From Novymonas esmeraldas (lineage: Eukaryota; Euglenozoa; Kinetoplastea; Trypanosomatida; Trypanosomatidae): DNA of 64,000 bases. The translations under genes and the position numbers were made by a program. This document shows, piece after piece, positions 44,201 to 51,617 of the stretch. A model generated the notes under the pieces. The model ran no database searches. It was not told the origin of the DNA and saw only the letters and a program-made list of their open reading frames with translations. The stretch is from NCBI GenBank assembly GCA_019188245.1, contig JAECZO010000104.1, positions 1-64,000 of the forward strand, in the 5' to 3' direction. Position 1 is the first letter of the stretch. Every line of letters starts with the position of its first letter.

Positions 44201-46202
44201 TCGGGTCGTCGCTCACGCTGTTGCGGCCCTGCAACGACAGCGCCGCGGGGGCGCTGTTGCTCGACAGCTCCATGGCAGCCGCCATCAGGCTTGGCGGTGA
44301 GACGGACCGCGCTCCGCGGCTCGACGGGGCGGAGCGCTGCGGCGAGCCGGTGGCGCCGATGGCGACGGTGGCGCTGGTCGGCGACCTCGCAGCGCGTTCT
44401 GACGCCAAGCGCGGCGCGCACGCCACAGAGGGCGATCGTGTCTGGGGCGGCGCCAGCGAGCCCATCGAGTCGTCCTGCCGCTCCAGCGCTGCCGCCGTGA
44501 CCGCGCCGATGGGGCTGCTGTCCGCCACCGCGCCAGCGTCGCTCTCGCGGCGGCGCACGACATGCGGAGACGTGGCGGCCCACGCCGCCGCAGCCCGTGA
44601 CTGGGCGCTAGGAGACCCCACACCGCCCCCACCATTACCACCACCACCACTGACAGAGAGTGACAGCGGCGCTGACATCAGCGTGGTGTTCGCACGGCGC
44701 AGCACCGTGTCCGGGTTGCGAGAGAAGCGCTCGCCGAGCATCATCGAGATGTTCTGCAGGCTCTCCGGCACAAGGTGCGCCGTGGTGGCGTGGATGGCCG
44801 CCTTGGTGGCGGTGTGCAGCGCCGCCGCGCTGTGGCGGTGTGTCGGGGTACCCGACGGGCTGGGGGTGGTGGAGTGAGAGACGTTGACCGGAGCAGAGAC
44901 CGCCGCACTCACAGACGCCGAGTTGGACCACGCCGCGCCTGGCTGGTTGGTCGGGGAGGCGCGCATGGCGCCGGTGCTCTGGTGGCGGAAGGACCGCCAC
45001 TGGGGGTGCTGCAGGGGCGGCCGCGTCACCTTGAGCAGCCCGCTGCTGCCGCCACGGGGCAGAGACGCACCACCACCACCACCACCGCCACCACCGCCGC
45101 TGGGGGCCGCGGCATCCACGTCGTCGTCGCCGCCGCCGGTGGCACAGAGAGGGTTCTCATGGTCGACGCTGGACGACGGGTGCTCCCGCTCGGCGGGGGG
45201 CGCGGCGGCGGAGACGGGCGGCAGCGGCCGCACCGCGCTGGGCACCGGCGACGGCGCCGCAACGACGAGGACGACGGCGGACGCCGGCGTGAGGGGGTCG
45301 GCGTCTGCCTCGGCGCTGGACGCGGCCGCGTTGGCGCTGCCCGTGGTGCTGGTCGAGCCGACGGTGGATGGGATGGAGGGCGGCTCGTGCGCCGCCTCGG
45401 TGCCGTCGGGTAGAGCGGCCTGTGGCGGCGAGTGCGGGTGTGGGTAGGTGGAGAAGAGGGAGAAGGAAACGGCTGAAGGGGGGCGGCGGGGGGGCCGGTG
45501 GCTCAAGGAGCTGCTCGGGGTGGCCAGCTGCCCTGACGCCACCGCCGCCGTGGGGGCGGCCACGCTCGTCGGCGCGGTCGGCCGCGCAGCGCCGGCGACG
45601 GCGACGGTGACGGGTGATGGACGGCGGGCGGAGGTGGACGAGGTGGCCTGGCACAGTTGGGCAGACACCCACTGCTGCAGCGCCGCTGTTGGTGCGCCGC
45701 TCTGGAGGAGGTGGTGCAGGTGCTGCAGCAGCTGAACAGATGGCGCGTCGGGGACTGGGAGGACCGCCGACTGTCCGGGAGGGGACTGGCTGTAGGAGGC
45801 ATCCCACGTCGCAAGCTCTGGCGACTTCACGGGGCCGGGCTCTGACGGAGGCGCCGGCGCCGCAGCCAGTGCGCCCGGCAGCGGCGACGTGTTGAAGACG
45901 GTGGGCAGAAGACTGCGCTTCGTCTGGCTCGCATCGCGGCTGACGCGGAGCGTCTCCACTACCGTCGTCGAAGCCGGCGCGACACCGCCGCTGTCGTCAC
46001 CGGAGCCCGGCGGGAGGCTCTGCCCACGCACCCTCTGGCCGGCTGCCGCACCCGCGACATCGCCGGACGCCGAAGAGCCTGCGCGGTCCCCCGCCTCGGC
46101 AGGAGTGCCAGCGAGCTGCCGCGGTGCGGCGACGTTTGTGGCCGGAGGGAGCGTGTCAGGCAGCGTCGGCGGACGCGCGCGTTGTGTGATTACTGGCAGC
46201 AT
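41289..46202 (-). CDS. Class I cyclic-nucleotide phosphodiesterase-like protein, metal site degenerate
   Basis: A 1637-residue protein: about 950 residues of disordered Ser/Ala/Pro-rich sequence, then a PDE catalytic-domain homologue at roughly 970-1560. NPFHHPVHAVDV matches the family block NxYHNxxHAxDV, keeping the general-acid His (H1080) and one metal His (H1084). The PDE signature HDLxHxGxxNxL reads V1120-Q1121-L-A-H-T-G-A-D-N-R-L, so the metal-binding His-Asp pair is replaced. The later metal Asp of ADISN is Tyr1290 in AYITD, and the purine-binding Gln near FMRPLWGL is not apparent. Helix blocks such as MASDERNHFTL are otherwise well kept. It is therefore probably not a working cAMP phosphodiesterase; a regulatory or nucleotide-sensing role is possible. 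No GAF or FYVE domain is visible. The start ATG at 46202 follows a clean acceptor arrangement. Confidence 0.82.
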   Translation of the reverse strand: MLPVITQRARPPTLPDTLPPATNVAAPRQLAGTPAEAGDRAGSSASGDVAGAAAGQRVRGQSLPPGSGDDSGGVAPASTTVVETLRVSRDASQTKRSLLPTVFNTSPLPGALAAAPAPPSEPGPVKSPELATWDASYSQSPPGQSAVLPVPDAPSVQLLQHLHHLLQSGAPTAALQQWVSAQLCQATSSTSARRPSPVTVAVAGAARPTAPTSVAAPTAAVASGQLATPSSSLSHRPPRRPPSAVSFSLFSTYPHPHSPPQAALPDGTEAAHEPPSIPSTVGSTSTTGSANAAASSAEADADPLTPASAVVLVVAAPSPVPSAVRPLPPVSAAAPPAEREHPSSSVDHENPLCATGGGDDDVDAAAPSGGGGGGGGGGASLPRGGSSGLLKVTRPPLQHPQWRSFRHQSTGAMRASPTNQPGAAWSNSASVSAAVSAPVNVSHSTTPSPSGTPTHRHSAAALHTATKAAIHATTAHLVPESLQNISMMLGERFSRNPDTVLRRANTTLMSAPLSLSVSGGGGNGGGGVGSPSAQSRAAAAWAATSPHVVRRRESDAGAVADSSPIGAVTAAALERQDDSMGSLAPPQTRSPSVACAPRLASERAARSPTSATVAIGATGSPQRSAPSSRGARSVSPPSLMAAAMELSSNSAPAALSLQGRNSVSDDPSGLSIVSNDGDGAAAVAAAAPVPVRRRSNSIPQELPRCAVVAGRDGQQKRMPHDRRWSSGSSVAAAEAAADRVVEPPCAAVVVQDSASLIEIDAAAAEGSGRPARELTSDHDSSLFSGGGIDVPQAPRTWGGGEQYGHSSSPVRGTASTVSAVRAAAASATTPLVLAHLTGSASSPWATLATSLSHVSLSPSAAVAAQRTRPTSVTPRRTTSFVSTASSHLGCGGGHGASALNMVGRESFSLRDDLPSLASSRTAGVSSLCGDAVLGLRRHRTSVLHLSRSSMNGGVDPMMEGVMASFVLDDAYGGQSRHGPRFLRSYCRHTPVRVTESVAHEALEELGVPLIEGIDHASVPTNVLTLMHAYGFTDIRVFYVSVCLNVFLRYAFVRRFGWNTQRLKTFLEVAASFFRDGNPFHHPVHAVDVVIAAHQWLSEGSTAAALSDEEVMTFLLAAMVVQLAHTGADNRLLAQLRHPYAMLCSYASPQQGATVALVMALLCRPDLRFFPAPHVTPPWHGAAAAAAAATAMAATHEWTASRETQMYDRLADLLMASDERNHFTLKESIVRIGEENARRHGCLCAGGRFDRSLSVSNCSRHPPRSVSQSDGAARLQNPSTLGNFCLSCCAYITDAHVPDLLKAVLHFVDFAYLFRPYEVYLCGNIAYTAEVYRQSERECEALQRLQRQEQERRLESALGRTEPAQPAESGWPSSARGPEAPFSSSPTDASPPAVSFATAFLAEQPSWRQGVGHASTKATLLRSGEDGILNTAAAADTPPPSRRVTAVTPPSAMTTANVSTRPSLTTLDGLPQAPTVEEVGEADAPTFMRPLWGLGRDIVLISLEELCLPFLEQLAPYMPDSWVAATYLNHQRLMKMLPTPETFDAVVEELLGLGEETDAERLDGDSAAAAAATAPPVAEEDEVDELAAERPFTLPWRLLRPLRPMAAQWTVNEDGLVRRVVEEIMRGPEALLQRCDEY

Positions 46203-47723
46203 CCGTCACGCCGTACACCGCGTCTTTGCGGCTGTGCACAAGGGCGGAAGCGGACACGCGTCGACCACACCAGCGCAAGCGCAAGTGCGACACAGAGAGA
46301 GAGAGAGAGACGTGGATGCTGGCGAGCACGTCTCCGCGCCTCACTCCCACAAACGTGTGTCTACGCGGGAAGAGAGAGAGAGATGAGGAGAAGGAGGAGG
46401 AGGATGCAAAAAGTGGAGGTGACGGAGATGACGGAGGTGATGGAGATGTGTGTGTGGAGAACACAAAAACAAGATGAAGAAAGACAGAGGAGAGACAGAG
46501 GAGAAATGACAGTTCGATGAACACGTGTCGAGGCAGATGAAGAGAGGAGAAGGGACGAGGCGTCAGAACACACACACACAGACACACAGAGAGACACACA
46601 GACAGAGACAGTCAGCGAGGTGACACAAGGAAAGAAAAAAAAAAAAAGAAGACACCGAGACAGTGGTGAAATCGCAAAGAGGTGAGGGGAGTGGAGAGGC
46701 GGAGGCAGAGGTGTGTCTGTCTGTCTGTCTGTGCGTGTGCGTGTGTGTATACACGTGTGTCTGTGTCTCTGCACCTGTGTGGAAGAGGAGGAGGAGGGAG
46801 GAGGAGTGGCGCAAGGTGATCACCAATGTAGCACGGAAGCGGACAAGAGAAAAGAAAAAAAAAAAGGAGAAGACGAGGACAGAGGAGGAAGAGGAGGAGG
46901 AGGGACGCGATGTGGTGCTGTCCAGGCACTGCGTGGCAGGAGAGGAGGCAGATGGACAGGGAAGGGGAGGGAAGGGGGAGAGGGAGGGCACCGTCCACGT
47001 CTGCGCACGCACGCACGCGTGTGTGTGTGTGTGTGTGTGTGTGCCTGCCAGTTGCAAGAGCAAAGGGACGAGGGAGGATGGAGAAGCAGTGGAAGGAGGC
47101 AGACGTTGGCACGTGCGCGTTTCTGCCGCAGATCGCCAGCGGTGATGCGTTGATGGAGTGGGAGGGAGACGAACGCACGCGCACGCACACGCGCATTCAC
47201 GTGAATGTATGGGTGTGTGTGTGTGTGTGTGTGTGTGGAGGGGTATGTGGAGCGAGGGGGTGACGAGGAGAGAGAGGGAGGACGTGAGGGTGGCAGCGGA
47301 GTGCAAAGCAGCGGAGGAGGAGAGCATGAAGGAAGGAGAGGAAGAGGGAAGACGAGGAGGAGAAGCCCCTCTCATCTGCGGCGCGGGTGTCGGCCTGTGC
47401 GACGCCGGAAGTGGAGACAGAGAGAGAGAGGCCATCGCCGCTACTTCCCACCCACCGGCCGAGGTCGGTGCTTCGAGGCACCTCCACCGCCCCCACCCCT
47501 CTCCCGGTGAACATCAGTGTGTCTGTCTGTGTGGTACCGGGGACAAGAAGCAGCGGATGCAACTGACACAGCCGACCAAGCGCCTCTCGATAGATGGAGA
47601 GAGAGAGGAAGAAGAAGGGAGGGTGAGGGAGGGAGAGGGTTGTGTCGTCGTGCTCCATGCGGCGACATGCTCCTCTCGCAACCCACGCACCACTCCTCCC
47701 TACATCACGTCGCCCCGGCACCA
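46203..47723. other. Intergenic spacer
   Basis: About 1.5 kb without a supportable gene. It holds a GA run at 46293-46310, GA/CA runs near 46570-46600, an A12 run near 46636-46647, TCTG repeats at about 46713-46732, an A11-type run near 46854-46865 and GT repeats at 47021-47043 and 47213-47236. Unique-looking stretches at 47100-47160 and 47370-47500 show no convincing frame. Confidence 0.5.
46232..46310 (-). promoter_or_regulatory. Predicted spliced-leader acceptor of the PDE-like mRNA
   Basis: The minus strand carries a pure CT tract (46310-46293). There is no AG after it until 46233-46232, which leaves a 29-base leader before the ATG at 46202. This is the cleanest acceptor arrangement in the window and supports the chosen start. 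Confidence 0.55.
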
Positions 47724-50306
47724 TCAGCGGCTGTGACGCAACGCACTCTCCGTCAAGGCACGCCAGGCAACACGCACTGCCTCCAGCTGAGCCATCGCAT
47801 CGGGGAAGCGCTCTCGCGCCGCCGTGTTGCCCAACACGATCAGCCGTGTTGGTGTCTCGATGGTGAAGAAGGGGCACTGAAGGAGGTGCTGGTGGCCGTC
47901 AACGTAGGCGGACTCAGCCGCCGCACAGAGCACGTGGCCGAGGCAGTAGGCAGACTCGCGCAGCACTCGCTCCGTGCTCGGCGGCGGCGGCGGCAGCGCA
48001 GGCGCTGATGCACCGGCGCTGACGGCGAGACCGTTGCCCAGCCGCCTTGCAGCGGCGGTGGACGTCGTTGGCTGCCGCCGCACAGCCGCAGGGGTGGCGG
48101 TGGGGTTGGCGTCCTTGTCCCTCTCGCTGTCTGTCCGATCGTGGCTGGGTAACACGACGACGAACAGGAGGCTCTGCGACGCGTCCTGCGCACGCCGCAG
48201 ACAGGAGAGCAGATGCACCTCCATGCGCCGCAGCAGCGTCGCGTCAAAGGGCGGGTTGACCTCGACGTGGCACCCGCGCGCTGACCCGCCGTCGGCCGCC
48301 CCATCACCGCCGAGGTGAAGGTCAAAGAAGGAGCCTAGGCTGCCGAAGTGCACATCGGTGTCCGGGAAGAGAGACGCGAACTGCGGCAGGTGCGCGTTCA
48401 GCGGCGACGCGAAGGCCTCGGCGTCGATCGCGAAGGTGATGGCGAGCCGCTCCATCACCGGCGGCGGCACGGCGGCCTGCGGGCCTTGATTGTACCCCAG
48501 CTCCCCTCCGAGGCTGCGGTAGCGGAGCAGCAGCGTGTAGAGGCGACCCAGGAACGCCAGCCCCGCTGCCGCCGCCGCCGGCGCGGTCGTCGCGGCGGCG
48601 TCGCCATCAGCACAGCCGAGGTCGTGGTCGACGTGGCAGGCACAGGCCTGTGGCACCGAGACCGCCTCACTGCCCGCCGGTGGTGGATGCGGCGGCGCGT
48701 CGAGGGCGCACTCGCCGTCGTGCAGCACCACCGTGTACCAGCAGGAGAGGCAGGTGGCGCCGCGCGGCGGCGCGTCCACCACACTCTGCAGAGCCGCCGT
48801 CGCCGCGCCGTGAAGCGTGGCGGTGTGCGCCATGTCGTACAAGGCCGCCAGCTTCCAGGCCGAGCGCAGCAGCACCTCCACCGTCGGCGACGGCGCCGAC
48901 TCCGCAGCGGGAGGCCCGGCGCTGTTGTCCGTCGCGGCGCCTGCAACACGCTCCGCCTCTCGCGCGCCATCGCGAGTGCGCTTCCGTGGGCCGGCAGGCA
49001 ACGGCGCCACCTCGTCGACACCCTCCGCCTCCGCCCCCACGCCAGGCACCACCGCTGACCCGCTCACGAAGGCGCGCAGCTGCACGCACTCCCGCGCGTG
49101 GTCGACACGCACCTGCACCGAGACGCATGGCGGAGTGACGGCGATCGCCTCCACGCGCCGCGCCAGCTCCGCCCGCCGCTGTCGGGTGCACTGGGAGAGC
49201 TGCACGGCGAGCGCGGTGGCTACCGCGGGCAGGTCAGCCTCACGAGCACCGCCGCCACCAGCGACGTCCGTCAGCCGCGAGGCGCTCGAGATGCGTCCGC
49301 TGACGCGTTCCTGACGCAGTCGCTCCTGCAGTGCACGGAGGAAGAAGACGTAGGTGCTGGTGAGCACACCGCGATCACTGCAGAGCTCATCGCACGGCAG
49401 CAGCGCATCCACGTACAGCCGCGCCGGCGGGTCCAGCCGCACCGCATCGCGGTCTACGCGCTCGCACGCAGCGCTGGCGGACTCCGGCGCGTCGACCGGC
49501 GCCACCTCCACCCAGTACTCCCCACGCGCCATCGGCGCCGTCGCACGCACGCGCCATCGAGGCTGCGGGTGCGACAATGCGCACGGTGGCGAGGCGACAG
49601 CGCCACCGCAGCAGCTCTCCGCCACCGTCGCCGTCTGGCCACCGTCGGCGGCGGATGGCGCGGTCATCGTGGAGACCCGCACAACGGTGGCCCCCACATC
49701 CAGCGGGGTGACGCGGCGCCGGCACTGCCACGCGGACGCGTCGCAGAACGTGCGCTGGTCCACCTCGCCGAGGCTCTGCATGACCCACCGCGGTGGCATC
49801 TCGCACAACTCCTGACGGGACACCAGCGGTGCGGTGTGCGACCGAGGTCGGTCCGCCGCCCCGCACAGTCGCGACACGTCCACGCCCGTGAGCGCGGTGA
49901 AGGCGCGGTGCCGCACACACTCGCACGCCACCGCTGCCGCGACCGCACCGGCGGCATCGCTCAGCCCGGACAGCGGCACGCCGTCCGACGCAGCGCTGGC
50001 GACGGAGCACGGCGCCGCCGCGCTGATGGAGAGCTGCGCAGAGGAGTGGAGGATGTGCTCAGTGCGCGAGCCACGGCGCAGCGTGTAGTGTTGCGGGGAC
50101 GTCAAGCGATGCGAAGAGAGCAGAGCCGCCGCAGTGGCCGTGCCGGGTGCGGTGCCGCTGTCGAGGCGCTCCGCCTCACAAGGCGACGACGCCGGCGTCG
50201 ACGGTGGCACTGGGTAGCGGTCAGCGAGGGCCTGCTGCATGATCTGGGCGACGCGATCGCGCTCGAACGTCTCCACGACGCCATCGCGCGTGGCTCGCAC
50301 ATGCAT
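47724..50306 (-). CDS. PCIF1/CAPAM-type NPPF adenine-N6 methyltransferase
   Basis: An 860-residue protein whose C-terminal half matches the catalytic region of PCIF1, the enzyme that N6-methylates the cap-adjacent adenosine of mRNA. FASPLNAHLPQFASLFPDTDVHFGSLGSFFDL matches PCIF1's FASPLN...FPDTDxxFGSxG block, and E-V-N684-P-P-F followed by DATLLRRMEVHLL is the NPPF active-site motif of SAM-dependent N6-adenine methyltransferases with its characteristic helix. LLFVVVLPSHD follows as the expected next strand. No WW domain is visible, in contrast to vertebrate PCIF1. The N-terminal half is unrecognised. I use the ATG at 50306 (MHVRATRDGV); the frame upstream opens with TTG, not ATG. In trypanosomatids, whose mRNAs all receive a capped spliced leader beginning with a methylated adenosine, a cap role is plausible but is inference. 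Confidence 0.82.
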   Translation of the reverse strand: MHVRATRDGVVETFERDRVAQIMQQALADRYPVPPSTPASSPCEAERLDSGTAPGTATAAALLSSHRLTSPQHYTLRRGSRTEHILHSSAQLSISAAAPCSVASAASDGVPLSGLSDAAGAVAAAVACECVRHRAFTALTGVDVSRLCGAADRPRSHTAPLVSRQELCEMPPRWVMQSLGEVDQRTFCDASAWQCRRRVTPLDVGATVVRVSTMTAPSAADGGQTATVAESCCGGAVASPPCALSHPQPRWRVRATAPMARGEYWVEVAPVDAPESASAACERVDRDAVRLDPPARLYVDALLPCDELCSDRGVLTSTYVFFLRALQERLRQERVSGRISSASRLTDVAGGGGAREADLPAVATALAVQLSQCTRQRRAELARRVEAIAVTPPCVSVQVRVDHARECVQLRAFVSGSAVVPGVGAEAEGVDEVAPLPAGPRKRTRDGAREAERVAGAATDNSAGPPAAESAPSPTVEVLLRSAWKLAALYDMAHTATLHGAATAALQSVVDAPPRGATCLSCWYTVVLHDGECALDAPPHPPPAGSEAVSVPQACACHVDHDLGCADGDAAATTAPAAAAAGLAFLGRLYTLLLRYRSLGGELGYNQGPQAAVPPPVMERLAITFAIDAEAFASPLNAHLPQFASLFPDTDVHFGSLGSFFDLHLGGDGAADGGSARGCHVEVNPPFDATLLRRMEVHLLSCLRRAQDASQSLLFVVVLPSHDRTDSERDKDANPTATPAAVRRQPTTSTAAARRLGNGLAVSAGASAPALPPPPPSTERVLRESAYCLGHVLCAAAESAYVDGHQHLLQCPFFTIETPTRLIVLGNTAARERFPDAMAQLEAVRVAWRALTESALRHSR

Positions 50307-50309
50307 ACG

Positions 50310-50334
50310 CTTCAGTAGAAAAAAGGGGGAAGAG
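50310..50334 (-). promoter_or_regulatory. Predicted spliced-leader acceptor of the PCIF1-like mRNA
   Basis: A short minus-strand pyrimidine tract (50334-50318) is followed by its first AG at 50311-50310, only three bases before the ATG at 50306. It favours the 50306 start over any upstream frame extension. If an upstream acceptor is used instead the leader is longer. Confidence 0.4.
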
Positions 50335-51139
50335 CACAAGCGGCCAAGACGGAGATGGTTGCACTTGTTTTTTTTTTCTTCTTCTTCGGCTGTCTATGTG
50401 TGTGTGTGTGTGTGTGTGTGCATGCACAGCTACCAGTACGCTGCGCCAGTCCGCCATGAGACGATCCGTGTGCATTTGTGTGTGTGCGTGTGTGTGTTGC
50501 GAGACGCCGGTGAGGTGAGGGAGGGCAAGGGGACGTGGTGGGAAGAGTGGGCATGAACAGGAGAGAGGGAGGCAGCACCCAAGAACACACACAGACACAC
50601 ATACACGTGGAGGTCGAGGCTGCAGGGGGGAGGAGGGGGAGGAGAGGTAGAAGGGGGGTGCTCTGTCTCCCGCCTTCAACGTAGCGTCGTCCGACCACGC
50701 GCGGTGGCGCACGTGCGGCCGTCGGAGGTGGCGGTGGAGGAGGACGGCGAGGAGAGAGTGGAGGCGTAGATGGACGAGGACTGAGCAAAGGAAAAGGAAA
50801 GGGAAGAGGAACGGCGGCCGCACCGGCGACACACCGAGAGAGAACCACGCCAACAACCGCGTGCACAGACACACGAACATGCTGACACACACACACACAC
50901 ACGCACGCATCTACACGAACATACGCATAACAAACAAAAGTGAAATCATAGGGACTTGTCTACATGTTCGCACACAAGTGCATCGATCAGGAAAACACAG
51001 ACACACACGCAGACAGACACGCAAACAGCAGAGCGACTCTACTATGGCTAAAGAAATGGCGAAGGACAGAGAAGAGAGAGAAGAGGTGCAGAGGCAACTC
51101 AAGCATGCACACACAGAGACAGAGAGAGAGTGAGACACA

Positions 51140-51170
<31 letters not shown>

Positions 51171-51554
51171 GTGAACAGAGAAAGTAAGAAGAACGATGAG
51201 GTCTGTCTTGTTGGAGGAGAAGGACGAGGAAGAGGAGATGCTGAAGGAGGAGGAAGAGAGACACGGAGGGAGGCGACGCGTGAGTCACAACTTCACGCAC
51301 CGAATCACACAAATAGAGAGAGAGAGACTCAGATATAAACATGCACAGACGTCGAGACACACACACACACACACACAACTTCACCAGCACCAGATACACA
51401 ATATGATTCACAAAAAAAAAAAAAAAAAAGAACACGTGCGGTCACCTCCCGTGCACACCGGCGCATGTGTGTGACCACCGTCGTCAGCAGCGAGAGAGTG
51501 TGGTGGGGAGAAGGTGGCGGCACGTGACACGCGTCTTTAACAACAACAACGACT

Positions 51555-51602
51555 CCCCCCCCCCTCTCCCCTCTCTCCCCCGCGCCTCCTCCTCCCCTTC
51601 CC
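51555..51602 (-). other. Potential G-quadruplex in the formin 3' UTR
   Basis: On the minus strand, G runs of 3, 4, 5, 4 and 10 occur within 48 bases, ending about 63 nt after the formin stop codon (51618-51620). Loops of 3 and 5 bases separate the last three runs. The stretch satisfies the usual four-tract quadruplex pattern and would be present in the transcript. Confidence 0.5.
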
Positions 51603-51617
51603 TTCGTCGCCCGTCGC

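Larger units (their letters stand above)
50307..51617. other. Intergenic spacer
   Basis: About 1.3 kb without a supportable gene. It holds a purine run at 50318-50334, T9 near 50368-50376, GT repeats at 50397-50420, CA repeats at 50884-50903, 51134-51171 and 51358-51379, an A17 tract at 51413-51429 and a C-rich stretch at 51553-51612 next to the formin stop codon. Confidence 0.55.

Noticed and set aside
46612-47196. Candidate gene in the gap between the PDE-like and PCIF1-like genes
   Set aside because: Translation is dominated by His-Thr and Leu/Phe/Ser repeats, with no family match or consistent composition.
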